DNA from: Luteimonas marina
GTDB lineage: Bacteria; Pseudomonadota; Gammaproteobacteria; Xanthomonadales; Xanthomonadaceae
NCBI RefSeq assembly: GCF_007859325.1
Contig: NZ_VOHK01000006.1
Span: forward strand, 186,001 to 250,000
Length of the DNA stretch: 64,000 bases
Direction of reading: 5' to 3'
Shown in pieces: positions 1-8,437 of the stretch. The notes under the pieces were generated by a model. The model was not told the DNA's origin. It saw only the letters and a list, made by a program, of their open reading frames with translations, and made no database searches. A program made the position numbers and the translations under genes. The stretch's first letter is position 1. Every line of letters begins with the position of its first letter.

Positions 1-593
1 AGCCGGTCCATCACCGCATCCGGCGTCCGCGCGAGGTCTTCGTTGCGCAGGACGAGCACCTGCTCGGGCGCGAAACAGCGATACAGCACGTCCAGTTGCC
101 GCGCATAGTCCCCGCGCAGGCGATAGCTGTGCTTGCTCAACGGCGAATCGCGTGTAACGTCGTCCCCGTGCCCTCGCAGGCGTCCACGCTCGCGCAACAG
201 CGCCAGCCAGAAGGGCAGATGCTCGCGTCCCTTCGAACGCTCCATGTGGTACTGCGACACGGCGCGCTCGATCGGGTGGCGCAGGATCAGGATCCACTTC
301 ATCGCCGGGTTGTAGGCCGCGATCCGGCGCACGAGGCGGGGATGCAGGATGTAGATCGGCGTGGCGTCGCCGAACAGGTCCGCCCCCGGCTCCGGCGCGA
401 AATGCGCCGCATACCGGGCGTCGACCTCTGCCGGGCTCCAGCGCTCGTCGAACCCCGCGTCATCGAACAGGTGGGCTTCCTTGTCCAGCGGGAGCGCCAC
501 CCGGGGATGGCAGCCCACGAACCGGGCCAACGCCGTCGTGCCGCCCTTCTGCACGCCTCCGATGACAAAGCTTACGCGCGGCGCCATCGTCAT
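1..593 (-). CDS. Sulfotransferase-domain protein, 3' end beyond the window
   Basis: This encodes a PAPS-dependent sulfotransferase that would transfer sulfate to a hydroxyl or amine. The first 197 residues are visible and the C-terminus lies outside the window. Residues 13-21 read VQKGGTTAL, the 5'-phosphosulfate-binding loop. Further on, LILRHPIERAVSQY matches the 3'-phosphate-binding motif of the family. The start codon overlaps the stop of the preceding sulfotransferase gene as ATGA, so the two are translationally coupled. Position behind wzt and a glycosyltransferase suggests a role in modifying an exported glycan. That role is inferred and the substrate cannot be read. Confidence 0.85.
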   Translation of the reverse strand, partial: MTMAPRVSFVIGGVQKGGTTALARFVGCHPRVALPLDKEAHLFDDAGFDERWSPAEVDARYAAHFAPEPGADLFGDATPIYILHPRLVRRIAAYNPAMKWILILRHPIERAVSQYHMERSKGREHLPFWLALLRERGRLRGHGDDVTRDSPLSKHSYRLRGDYARQLDVLYRCFAPEQVLVLRNEDLARTPDAVMDR

Positions 594-1432
594 GCCGACG
601 TCCGCATGCGCTGCAGCAAGTCGACCACGTCCCGCTCCTGGTAGAAGCTGCGCCAGCCTCCGCAGTCCGCCAGCAGGCGATCGGCCAGCCGGCTGCACAG
701 CGCCGCGTCGTACAGCCGGCTGGCGTTGCGTTCCTGCAGCGGGAACGGGGCCATCTCCATCCCGACGGCGTCGGCCAGCGCGGCACCTTCCGTCGCCACG
801 ACGCCCTCGTAGGCAAGCACCCGTTCGCGGGGCAGGTACCGAAGGTAACGGGAGAACAGCCAGTCGAGGATGCGCAATTGCCGCGCGACGACATCCGCCT
901 CCGCATCCAATGCCCGGGCCAGCGCGGGGTCCAGTTGCTCTCCCGCGGGAAGGCGTCCGTGGGTCACCGGAAGGTCGACCGAATGCCAGGAGGCCAGCAC
1001 GGCCAGCGGATTGCGCACGATGGCCCAGGTCTCGAAGCCTGCCGCCAGTTCCGGCAGCAGGGCAGTGAACGCCGCATTGTGCTTGATCACCAGGTTGAAT
1101 CCGGCGGACAGGGGCTTGTCCGGCCGGATCCGGCCCAGCGCCACCCGGTGGCGCCGGCGACCGTCGGCATCGGTCTCGCTCGAGAACGGGTTGTCCGGCA
1201 CCTCGCCGTCCACCTGCTGGCTCCAAGCAGTTCCATCGCTCAACAGCGAGGCCCTCGCATCGGCGAAGAACCGCGCCACCTGGCCAAGCGCCTGCGCACG
1301 TATCGCGGACAGCGCAGTGACGTCCATCGGCTCGAACAGCGCGACCGTATCCGTCGCCTGCCCCAGCATCCTGCAGCACAGCGTGGTCCCCGAGCGCGGC
1401 ACGCCGGTCAAGGCGATATTGCGCGCGCTCAT
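590..1432 (-). CDS. Sulfotransferase family protein
   Basis: A 280-residue protein of the sulfotransferase fold. It begins MSARNIALTG and carries GVPRSGTT at residues 10-17, the loop that binds the 5'-phosphosulfate of PAPS. A later WAIVRNPLAVLASW segment fits the 3'-phosphate site. The chosen start overlaps the stop of the glycosyltransferase gene as ATGA; the frame stays open far upstream, but only this start fits family length. It is a second, divergent sulfotransferase next to another, so two positions or two sugars may be modified. The acceptor is unknown. Confidence 0.85.
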   Translation of the reverse strand: MSARNIALTGVPRSGTTLCCRMLGQATDTVALFEPMDVTALSAIRAQALGQVARFFADARASLLSDGTAWSQQVDGEVPDNPFSSETDADGRRRHRVALGRIRPDKPLSAGFNLVIKHNAAFTALLPELAAGFETWAIVRNPLAVLASWHSVDLPVTHGRLPAGEQLDPALARALDAEADVVARQLRILDWLFSRYLRYLPRERVLAYEGVVATEGAALADAVGMEMAPFPLQERNASRLYDAALCSRLADRLLADCGGWRSFYQERDVVDLLQRMRTSA

Positions 1433-2349
1433 GCGACGACCTCGTCGAGCAGTCCCGCGAAGGCGGCCCTTTCCGCCGCGAGCGAGTGCCGGGCCACCGT
1501 CTCGAAGCCGTTTTGCCGCAAGCGCGCGCGCAGCGGCCGATCGCGCAGCCGCAGGACTGCCGCAGCAAGCGCATCGGGATCCGGCGGCGGCATCAGGCAG
1601 TTCCAGCCATCGCGCGCATACTCGCCGCTTCCTCCGCAGGGCGGCATGACCAGCGAACGCCCGAGCGCCAGCGCCTCCAGGCCCGGCAGGAAAAACCCTT
1701 CGGTCGGATGCGGCAGGGCCACCACGGTTTCGGCCTCCGCCATCGCGGCCAAGAAGGCGTCGCGCGGCATCCAGCCCGCTTCCAGCCTCACGCTGCATCC
1801 GGCGTCGGACAGCATGCCTGCAAGCGCCAGCCCGAGCCCCGGGTTCTTCAGGGCGCCGATGAACACGCCGGCGCCTTCCTGTTCGCCCGCCTGCCTGGAC
1901 ACCGTGAGATCGAGCCCCGCCGGGATCACCCGGACCGGGCCGACGACGTCGCCCGTGGACACGATCGCATCCGCCACGGCCCGGCCGACGCAGATCCGCC
2001 AGGCGTTTCTGCCCAGGAACGCCCTCAGCGGCGAGGCCGGGTCGGCATGACGGACGTGCTGCACCAGGTTGATCACGTGCGTGGACGCCGCAGGCACCGT
2101 GTCGTCCAGGGCGAGCCAGTCCATGCCGCCGAGGAAGAGCACGTCCGCCTGCGAGGGCCGCCATGTCGCCTCGATCCGCCCGGGCAGCGCGCTCCAGGGG
2201 TTGGTCGATCCACGCAGCGAGCCCGGCGTCAGGTACACGCGCGCGTCCCAACCCAGCGCCAAGGCATGGTTGAAATAGTCCCAGACCTTGCCGTGCCCGC
2301 CGGTGTAGCCGAGAAAGTCCCGGTGGAACAGCATCCGCCGTCCGCTCAT
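1429..2349 (-). CDS. GT-B fold glycosyltransferase
   Basis: A 306-residue glycosyltransferase resembling group 1/GT4 enzymes. The C-terminal half contains EGFFLPGLE, which fits the EX7E motif that binds the nucleotide-sugar donor, and CGGSGEYARDG, typical of the second Rossmann domain. No signal peptide is seen, so it should act at the cytoplasmic face of the inner membrane. It starts inside the stop of wzt (ATGA overlap), which makes it part of the wzt-glycosyltransferase-sulfotransferase operon. Donor and acceptor sugars cannot be deduced. Confidence 0.8.
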   Translation of the reverse strand: MSGRRMLFHRDFLGYTGGHGKVWDYFNHALALGWDARVYLTPGSLRGSTNPWSALPGRIEATWRPSQADVLFLGGMDWLALDDTVPAASTHVINLVQHVRHADPASPLRAFLGRNAWRICVGRAVADAIVSTGDVVGPVRVIPAGLDLTVSRQAGEQEGAGVFIGALKNPGLGLALAGMLSDAGCSVRLEAGWMPRDAFLAAMAEAETVVALPHPTEGFFLPGLEALALGRSLVMPPCGGSGEYARDGWNCLMPPPDPDALAAAVLRLRDRPLRARLRQNGFETVARHSLAAERAAFAGLLDEVVA

Positions 2350-3626
2350 GCGTCGATCCCGATCTCCATCGGCACCGGGAACAGCCCGGTGAAGCGCTCC
2401 CTGCTGTCGTCCACGATCTCGAACGACAGCCAGCCTTCCTGCCGCGAGAGCACCACGGTGCGTTCGATCGACGGCGCATCCACCACCCGCGTGCGCAGGC
2501 GGTAGATGCCCTGCTGGAACGTCGCGCCCAGCGCAACCCGCACGCATGCCGTGCCATCGCCCGCCGGCAAGGCGACCCGACGCCCCGTCAACTGCAGGCC
2601 CCGGCCGTCGAGGATGTCGAAGATCAGCGCCGGGCTGGCGACCCTGGCATCCCGGCGCACGACGAACGACAGCTCCAGCCGCTCGCCATAGCGAACCGCC
2701 ACGTGGCGGGTGCCGTTGATGCTTGCCTCGACCACGCAGGCATCGTCCAGCCCGTAGCCGCCATCGATCCGCACCAGCGCGTCCGCGCGGCTGTCCTGCT
2801 GGATCTCCAGCGCGCGCTTGTGCGTGCGATGCAGGTATTCGGTGATCACCTCGTCGGGCAGCCCCTCCAGCACCACGCGCCCGCGTTCGAGCAGCATCGC
2901 GCGATGGCAGAACGCCTTGACCGCATTCAGATCGTGGCCGACGAACAGCAGCGTGGTCCCGCGCGACAGGATCTCGTCGATGCGCGTCATCGCCTTGGCC
3001 TGGAAGGCGGCATCGCCGACGGCCAGCGCTTCGTCCACGATCAGCACGTCCGGGTCGGTGTGCACCTGCACCGCGAACGCCACGCGCAGCGCCATTCCCG
3101 AACTGTACGTCTTCACCGGCTCGTCGATGTAGTCGCCGATGTCGGCAAACGCGATGATCTCGTCCATGCGCTCGCGGATCTGGAGCGGCGTCAGGCCAAG
3201 GATCGCGGCATTCACCTGCACGTTCTCGCGCCCGGTCAACTCGGGGTTGAATCCCGACCCCAGCTCGAGCAGCGCCGCGACCCTGCCGACGATCCGGACC
3301 GAACCGGCCGAGGGCTGCAGTACGCCAGCGACGATCTGCAGCAGCGTGCTCTTGCCGCTGCCGTTGTGGCCGATGATGCCGAGCGCTTCACCGCGCCGGA
3401 GCGAGAAGCTCAGCGGCTGCAGCGCGTCGTGCAGATGCAGGCGGGCCATCGCCCGCCGGCGAAGCCAGTCCGACAGCCGCGGGGCTGCGGACAGCAGCGC
3501 CGAAAGGCGGTACAGCAGCGGGACCCAGAGCCGGCTCGCCGGCGTCGCCCAGAGGCGGTAGGTTTTCGCGATTCCCTGCGCCTGCAGGACCGGCGAACCG
3601 GGATCCGGAGTGGTGACGTTGCTCAT
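2346..3626 (-). CDS. wzt: ABC polysaccharide exporter ATPase with C-terminal carbohydrate-binding domain
   Basis: A 426-residue Wzt-type ATPase that powers export of O-antigen or a related polysaccharide with a Wzm permease. Walker A GHNGSGKST is at residues 86-94, the signature SSGMA near 175-179 and Walker B VLIVDEA at 194-200. Residues from about 280 to the end form the extra beta-rich domain known in Wzt proteins that recognise the capped chain end. The start at 3626 (MSNVTTPDPG) is chosen because the upstream in-frame extension looks non-coding. Its permease partner is not adjacent but lies at 10222-11025. This gene leads the operon that ends in the sulfotransferases. Confidence 0.88.
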   Translation of the reverse strand: MSNVTTPDPGSPVLQAQGIAKTYRLWATPASRLWVPLLYRLSALLSAAPRLSDWLRRRAMARLHLHDALQPLSFSLRRGEALGIIGHNGSGKSTLLQIVAGVLQPSAGSVRIVGRVAALLELGSGFNPELTGRENVQVNAAILGLTPLQIRERMDEIIAFADIGDYIDEPVKTYSSGMALRVAFAVQVHTDPDVLIVDEALAVGDAAFQAKAMTRIDEILSRGTTLLFVGHDLNAVKAFCHRAMLLERGRVVLEGLPDEVITEYLHRTHKRALEIQQDSRADALVRIDGGYGLDDACVVEASINGTRHVAVRYGERLELSFVVRRDARVASPALIFDILDGRGLQLTGRRVALPAGDGTACVRVALGATFQQGIYRLRTRVVDAPSIERTVVLSRQEGWLSFEIVDDSRERFTGLFPVPMEIGIDA

Positions 3627-3772
3627 GAAGCCGGACAGGATACTGGTCGCGCCGGATCCATGCATCCCATGCCGCGGCAGACGGCAGGACATGCCCGCGG
3701 CCACCGTGCGGATGGGGCGAGAACCCGAATTCGGGCATCATGTCGCCTTCCCGACCACCCGCCCGAATCGAA

Positions 3773-4552
3773 ATGCTCCTTCCGACGCCCCTCCGTCCGC
3801 TCGTCGTCGCCCTGTCCATCGCCGCCCTCGCGGCCGGATGCAATGCCTCCCCGCCGGCCAACGAAGCAACCGGGGCCACCGCATCCAGCGCACCCGAAGA
3901 AGTTCGCGAAGAATCCCCCTCGGCGGACCAGCTCGGCATGGCCATGCGCCACTACGGCGAGCTGCTGCGGATGCGGGCGTTGGGGGAGCGCTGCGACTGG
4001 ATCGCGGCGGCCGAACAGGCCGCCCTGGCGGCGACCATCGACGAGCGTCGTGCATGGCTCACGAGCTGGCAGGCCGATCCGACCAAGGTCGAATCCGAGA
4101 CGCAGCCGCTGCTCGACAGCGAAGCCGCCCTCGAGTGCGCGGGCCCACCGGCCGGGCGACTGAAGGCAGGCATCGACATGGCCGTCTGGCAGATGCGCAT
4201 CACCTGGGCGTTGCGCGCGCAGGCCCTGCTCGATGGGCCGGGTCGCCCGGACTGGTTCAGCGGCAGGAGTTCGGTCAACGAGCATCGCGCAGCAGTCGAA
4301 GAGGCCGTGGAAGGCCTCAAGACGAACCATCGCGCCGATATCGAAGCCGCACAGCCGGGCTTCCGGCTGGAGGCGGAACGGATGATGCTCGCCGCACGCT
4401 GCCCCGGATCGGACCAGGCCTGCCCGAAGGGCGCCGCTGCGGCCCCGGCCCTGCACGACTATGCGGAAGCCTGGGTCAGCGGCGCCGAGGCCTATGCCGC
4501 CGTCCTGCCGACCGTCGAGGACAAGGCGGGACAACGTCCGCTGGGCGACTGA
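3773..4552 (+). CDS. Hypothetical lipoprotein
   Basis: A predicted lipoprotein of 259 residues from the internal ATG at 3773; an upstream in-frame ATG at 3740 would add 11 residues. The start at 3773 gives a typical signal peptide (hydrophobic VVALSIAALAAG) followed at once by a lipobox LAAGC. The mature part is charged, Ala-rich and probably helical, with several cysteines. I do not recognise a family. It is transcribed opposite to both flanking genes, divergent from wzt and convergent with the secreted-protein gene. Confidence 0.7.
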   Translation: MLLPTPLRPLVVALSIAALAAGCNASPPANEATGATASSAPEEVREESPSADQLGMAMRHYGELLRMRALGERCDWIAAAEQAALAATIDERRAWLTSWQADPTKVESETQPLLDSEAALECAGPPAGRLKAGIDMAVWQMRITWALRAQALLDGPGRPDWFSGRSSVNEHRAAVEEAVEGLKTNHRADIEAAQPGFRLEAERMMLAARCPGSDQACPKGAAAAPALHDYAEAWVSGAEAYAAVLPTVEDKAGQRPLGD

Positions 4553-4600
4553 CCGGGCGTCTGTCGCTTCCGCTGCGGCGTCTTTGCCTGGAGCAAGATG

Positions 4601-4626
4601 GATCCCCGCGCCCGCGGGGATGACGA
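4601..4626. repeat. REP-like element, family B, half copy
   Basis: The unit GGATCCCCGC...GCGGGGATGACG matches one arm of the long palindromes at 40496-40585 and 26271-26371. Only one arm is present, so this may be a decayed or single-unit copy. Confidence 0.6.
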
Positions 4627-4920
4627 CCTTTTCAGTATCGCGGACCGTCAAGCCGACCGCGGCATGGCGCCCGCCCCTGCGAAAGCAGGGGGACAAACCT
4701 TCGGGAAAGCCCAGCAAAGCCGGGGGCCGGGGGTTCCTGCACGACTGGTGACAGGCGTTTTGGGGATCTTCGCCGGCTTGAGTGGCGAATGCCCTGCCGC
4801 GTCGGCAAGCCGGTCCGGGACGGATCGCCGCCGGCAGCCAATGCGTTCAGCGCAGGCCTGTCGTCCGTGCCCGAGTCCGAATCCCTGTCCCTCTCCCTGG
4901 CCCTGTCCGAACCCCTGCCC

Positions 4921-4998
4921 CTGTCATTTCGACCGCAGGGAGAAATCTCCTGTCCGACGCGCGGTAAAGAAGATTTCTCCCTGCGGTCGAAATGACAG
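4921..4998. repeat. REP-like palindrome, family A copy 1
   Basis: The arms begin CTGTCATTTCGACCGCAGGG and end with the exact reverse complement, around a core of about 20 bases. The same arms recur at 20674-20743. Variant arms occur at 22898, 32668, 48577, 58157, 62071 and 63736. The RNA would fold into one long hairpin. Confidence 0.85.
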
Positions 4999-5143
4999 GT
5001 GGCGTTCCCGGATCGCGGAAACGGGAGTTCGCGGGCCCCGTCCGGTCGCAATCGCATGCGGAACGTCCGCCGGAGGACATCGGCGCCCCGTCCAGGCCGG
5101 CCGCCGACACTCCCGGAGCGTCCCCTCGCCCGGGCGAAGCACC

Positions 5144-5174
5144 AAAAAAGAACGGGCAGCTTGCGCTGCCCGTT
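5144..5174 (-). terminator. Rho-independent terminator of the secreted-protein gene
   Basis: On the minus strand a perfect 10-bp stem (AACGGGCAGC paired with GCTGCCCGTT) with a 4-base loop is followed by a run of six T. It lies about 55 bases after the stop of the gene at 5230-6837 and points the right way. It is the clearest intrinsic terminator in the window. Confidence 0.88.
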
Positions 5175-5229
5175 CCCTGTTGCTTGGTACCGTCTAGGAC
5201 GGTCCAACTACCGCTTTGCCCAACACTTA

Positions 5230-6837
5230 TTACAGCTTGCCGGCCGGGGTCAGCCAGGTTTCAGCCTTGGCCGGCGTCAGGTCGGTGACCACGCCCGTGT
5301 CGTGGTTGCGGTTGAGCGCCGAACCGGCGAGGTTCGCGCACTCGGCCGTCACGCGGACGTACCAGCGGCCCGTGCCGTCGCCCCACGCACCCGTCAGACC
5401 CTTGGCGGCGTTGCCGTTCTCCATGTCGTTCGAGTTCAGGTGGATCGAGGTGTGCGGCGCCAGCACCGCGGTGATCTCCGAGGTGTGCAGGCCGGCGTCG
5501 TCCTTCGCGTCGATCGAGATCGGGCAGATCTGCGCGTTGTTGTTGGTCAGGCGCAGGAAGGACTCGGCGCGGACGTTGGCGCCCGGGTTGACGTTCTGGA
5601 AGATCAGCGTGGTGCCGTTCAGGCGCAGCGGCAGCAGGCTGAAGTCCAGGGCCGGCGGGTTCACGCGCTGGGTCGGCAGGTTGTAGTTGACCGCAACCGA
5701 ACCCGACAGTTCCTGCGGGTTGATCTCGTCACCCGAAGCGCCCAGGCACACGTAGAAGTGCGAACCGGCACCGCTCGGCGGAGCCGAGGTCACGTCGTTC
5801 CAGAAGCCGCTCGTGGCCGGCGAGGAGAACACCAGGTCACCGGCCGAGGACAGCGCGGCCGCGGCGTTGACGCGCGACGCGCCAGCCGTAGCGGTCGAGC
5901 AGTTGGAGGTCTTGTCCAGCCACGCGTTGCCGCCCTCGAAGGACGACAGGTCGTCGCCGCTGACCGTGACCGTGAACACCGCCGTGTTGACGACGTTGTA
6001 TTCCGGGGTCGCGGCGGTGGCGTTGAAGTTGTTGATGTAGCTTTCCGTGGTGCCGTCGGTCTCCAGCGCCTGCGCGACGTCGACGTTGACGTAGCCGGCA
6101 TTGAAGTACGTGGCAGCGACGCCGGCGCCGACGGAACCACCCACGGTACCGAACGGCGAGAACTCGGTCTTGCGCGGGTCGGCAGCGACGTCGATGGTCT
6201 TGGACGTGTTACCCATGGTGGTGTCGTCCTCGATCACGAGGCCCCACACCGAGCGCGCGATCGTGGCCGACTGCGCGAGGATCTGCTGGCCGGAAGCGTT
6301 CTGCACGGTGATTTCCGCACCGATCGCGCTGCCGGTGGCCAGGCCCTGGACGAGGTTGGTGACCTGGAAGCTGTTCAGCGTCAGCCAGCTGTCGCCCGCC
6401 GCGCCGATCGTGCCGCCGCCGGTCGCGGTGTACTCGAAGTTCAGCTCCTGGCCGCTGGCGGAGTAGTAGGGCGTGCCCACGACGGTCAGCGGAGCGTCGC
6501 CGCCGCCGGTCTGGTCGCCTTCCAGGAAGGTCGCCACCAGCGTCGCCGCCGGGGCGGCCGGGTCGAACTGGGCGCCGGCGGTCAGCGTGACCTTGACGGT
6601 CAGGGTGTCGCCGCCAGCGACGGTCACCACGTTGCCCGCGTCGGGCGCGGTCGCCGTCAGGGTCAGGCCGGTCGGGGTTTCGATCGTGGTGCCGTTGTTG
6701 ACGATCAGGTCCTTGGCGAACGTGATCTGCTGGGAACCGGCGGGGTCGTACACCAGGCTGGCCGCGGAAGCGACGCCGGACAGACCCAGCGCGCCGACCA
6801 CGGCTGCGGTCAGGAGACTCGTATTGAGCTTACGCAT
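5230..6837 (-). CDS. Large secreted beta-rich protein, possible surface-layer or type II secretion substrate
   Basis: A 535-residue protein with a clear Sec signal peptide: basic MRKLN, hydrophobic core, and probable cleavage after GVASA near residue 25. The mature part is rich in Thr, Ala, Gly, Val and Asn, low in Lys, and looks all-beta. Four cysteines in the second half could form two disulfides. A GGAG ribosome site sits 10 bases before the ATG, a long AT-richer leader lies upstream, and a strong intrinsic terminator follows. Together these features suggest a separately controlled, well-expressed unit. I recognise no enzymatic motif. Its place beside gspF makes it a candidate substrate of the type II machine or a surface-layer protein; both are inference. 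Confidence 0.75.
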   Translation of the reverse strand: MRKLNTSLLTAAVVGALGLSGVASAASLVYDPAGSQQITFAKDLIVNNGTTIETPTGLTLTATAPDAGNVVTVAGGDTLTVKVTLTAGAQFDPAAPAATLVATFLEGDQTGGGDAPLTVVGTPYYSASGQELNFEYTATGGGTIGAAGDSWLTLNSFQVTNLVQGLATGSAIGAEITVQNASGQQILAQSATIARSVWGLVIEDDTTMGNTSKTIDVAADPRKTEFSPFGTVGGSVGAGVAATYFNAGYVNVDVAQALETDGTTESYINNFNATAATPEYNVVNTAVFTVTVSGDDLSSFEGGNAWLDKTSNCSTATAGASRVNAAAALSSAGDLVFSSPATSGFWNDVTSAPPSGAGSHFYVCLGASGDEINPQELSGSVAVNYNLPTQRVNPPALDFSLLPLRLNGTTLIFQNVNPGANVRAESFLRLTNNNAQICPISIDAKDDAGLHTSEITAVLAPHTSIHLNSNDMENGNAAKGLTGAWGDGTGRWYVRVTAECANLAGSALNRNHDTGVVTDLTPAKAETWLTPAGKL

Positions 6838-7053
6838 TTTCTTTCAACTCCATTTAGAGGTTGGGCAAACTAATTAGTCTTGAACAAGTAGCTCTTTTAC
6901 CGGTCACCCGCTCACCCCGGTACCGTTGGGCAAGCCCTCTGGCTACCGGTCGCTTTCGCGAACCCTTGACAAGGTAAAGAAATCCCCTGGAGAGTCCCCC
7001 GACTGCAAGAAGCTACGGCGGGCACGTTAACCAACCACTCACACTCCCGTCAA
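6838..7053 (-). promoter_or_regulatory. Candidate promoter and structured 5' leader of the secreted-protein gene
   Basis: On the minus strand TTGACG (7053-7048), a 17-base spacer and TTAACG (7030-7025) form a candidate sigma-70 promoter. It would give a leader of about 180 bases. The leader contains a hairpin TCGC-GAAA-GCGA with a GNRA tetraloop, then CCGGTA paired with TACCGG enclosing GGGCTTGCCC. It ends in an AT-rich stretch and a GGAG ribosome site. I could not fit it to a riboswitch class I know. Confidence 0.4.
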
Positions 7054-7223
7054 GTACGGTTCATCAAGAATTTGCTGAACGAAGCTGATTCTTTGCCATC
7101 AATCACGCCCCCCCGCAAAAGCCCCCCGGAAACGGGTAATCCATGGTCCCTGAGCGGCGCAGAGTGCCCTGTCTGGTCAGGCTCCGCCGCCTCCCTCCCC
7201 GGAACAGGCGACGCCCGCGATCT

Positions 7224-8435
7224 TCAGATGGCGATGTCGTTGGCGCTGGTGATGGCCAGGATGATCCCGATCATGATCAGGCCGATGACCGAACCGATCA
7301 CGAGGATCGCCACCGGTTCGAGCAGGGCCAGGAACTGCTTCATCCGCCGCCGTCCCGACTCCTCGCACAGCCGCGCCAGGGACTGCAGCATCGCCGGGAG
7401 CTCCCCGGAGCGTTCGCCGACGCGGATGAGGTTGTAGCCGGTGGCGGTGAGCGTGGCCTGCTCCTCGAGCGAATCGGCCAGCGTCGCGCCCGCGCGCACG
7501 TTGCGCGAGACTTCCTCGAGCCGCGCACGCCGCCCCGGGGCACGCACGCCCGCCTGCGCCAGCGAGAGCGCGTCGAGCAGGGGCACGCGGTTGCCGAGCA
7601 GGGTGGCGAGGATGCGCGCCCAGCCGGCGGTTTCCGACTCCACGCGCCATGTGCCGATCACGGGCAGGTGCTCCATGTGTTCGTACGCGCGCGCGCGCGC
7701 GGCGGGGTCGCGCAGCGCGCGCCAGGCCATCACCGCGACCGCCGCCAGCCCCAGCAGCAGCAGCCACCAGTATTCCCTGGCCAGCATGCCGGTACTCAGG
7801 ACCGCCCATCCCAGCCACGGCAGGTCCTCGGCACGCTGAAGGAGCGTGGCGAACTTGGGGACCACGAAGGTGAACATCAGCACGATCGCGCCCAGCCCCG
7901 CCGCGACCAGCACCGCGGGGTAGGTCAGCGACTGCCGGATCTCGTTGCGCACGCCCTGGTCGTATTCCATCTGCGCCACCGCGTCCTGCAGCGCGCGGCC
8001 AAGCTGGCCGGCCTTTTCGCCGCTGCGCACCAGCGTGCCGACGTACTCGGGCAGCGGCAGCCCGGTCGCCGCCAGCGCCTGCGAGAACGACTGCCCCTGG
8101 CGCAGCGCCGCGGACATGCTCTCGAAGGCGGCCAGCAGGCGCGGGTGATGCGCCGACCGCGTCTGCGCGGACACGGCCTCGGCCAGGCCCACGCCCGAGC
8201 CGAGCAGCGTGGACAGTTCATGCAGCGCGAGGATCAGGTCGCTGCCCCGCATCCGCCTTTCGCGCAGCCGGTGGCCGATTCCCGGCGCGGCCGGGCCTCC
8301 CATTTCCGCCAGCGACACCACCGACAGGCCGCGCCGCTCCAGGTTGCGGGCGGCCTCGCGCTCGCTCTGCGCGGAAATCTCGCCGTCGAGCACGCCGCCG
8401 TCGGCGTTGAAGGCCTTGTAGGCGTAGCGCGGCAT
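7224..8435 (-). CDS. gspF: Type II secretion inner-membrane platform protein GspF
   Basis: A 403-residue polytopic inner-membrane protein that forms the platform of the type II secretion system and contacts the GspE ATPase. It begins MPRYAYKAFNADG, the usual GspF start, and has two homologous GspF domains with long hydrophobic segments. It ends in a hydrophobic IGLIMIGIILAITSANDI stretch. Length fits the family. It starts 2 bases after the gspE stop, so E and F are one transcription unit. That unit runs away from the gspG-D operon rather than into it, which is unusual. Confidence 0.93.
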   Translation of the reverse strand: MPRYAYKAFNADGGVLDGEISAQSEREAARNLERRGLSVVSLAEMGGPAAPGIGHRLRERRMRGSDLILALHELSTLLGSGVGLAEAVSAQTRSAHHPRLLAAFESMSAALRQGQSFSQALAATGLPLPEYVGTLVRSGEKAGQLGRALQDAVAQMEYDQGVRNEIRQSLTYPAVLVAAGLGAIVLMFTFVVPKFATLLQRAEDLPWLGWAVLSTGMLAREYWWLLLLGLAAVAVMAWRALRDPAARARAYEHMEHLPVIGTWRVESETAGWARILATLLGNRVPLLDALSLAQAGVRAPGRRARLEEVSRNVRAGATLADSLEEQATLTATGYNLIRVGERSGELPAMLQSLARLCEESGRRRMKQFLALLEPVAILVIGSVIGLIMIGIILAITSANDIAI

Positions 8436-8437
8436 GC

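Larger units (their letters stand above)
4553..5143. other. Non-coding gap with repeats
   Basis: No credible gene is seen here. The gap between the two convergent genes holds a half-copy of the GGATCCCCGC-type palindrome (4601-4626), a pyrimidine-rich run of imperfect CCCTGTCC-like units at about 4875-4925, and a complete long palindrome at 4921-4998. Short open frames in this stretch run through the repeats and show no protein-like composition. Confidence 0.6.

Noticed and set aside
4875..4925. A tandem repeat or CRISPR-like array in the CCCTGTCC-type run
   Set aside because: The units are irregular 6-8-base pyrimidine words without constant spacers. It is low-complexity sequence.
4999..6873. 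A long plus-strand frame opposite the secreted-protein gene
   Set aside because: It is antisense to a gene with signal peptide, ribosome site and terminator. The frame is Arg/Val/Gly-rich and starts inside a repeat.
6838..7000. A cyclic di-GMP (GEMM) riboswitch in the leader of the secreted-protein gene
   Set aside because: The GAAA hairpin is reminiscent, but the conserved GGCAAACC and ACGCAAAGCC segments are missing, so I report only an unclassified structured leader.
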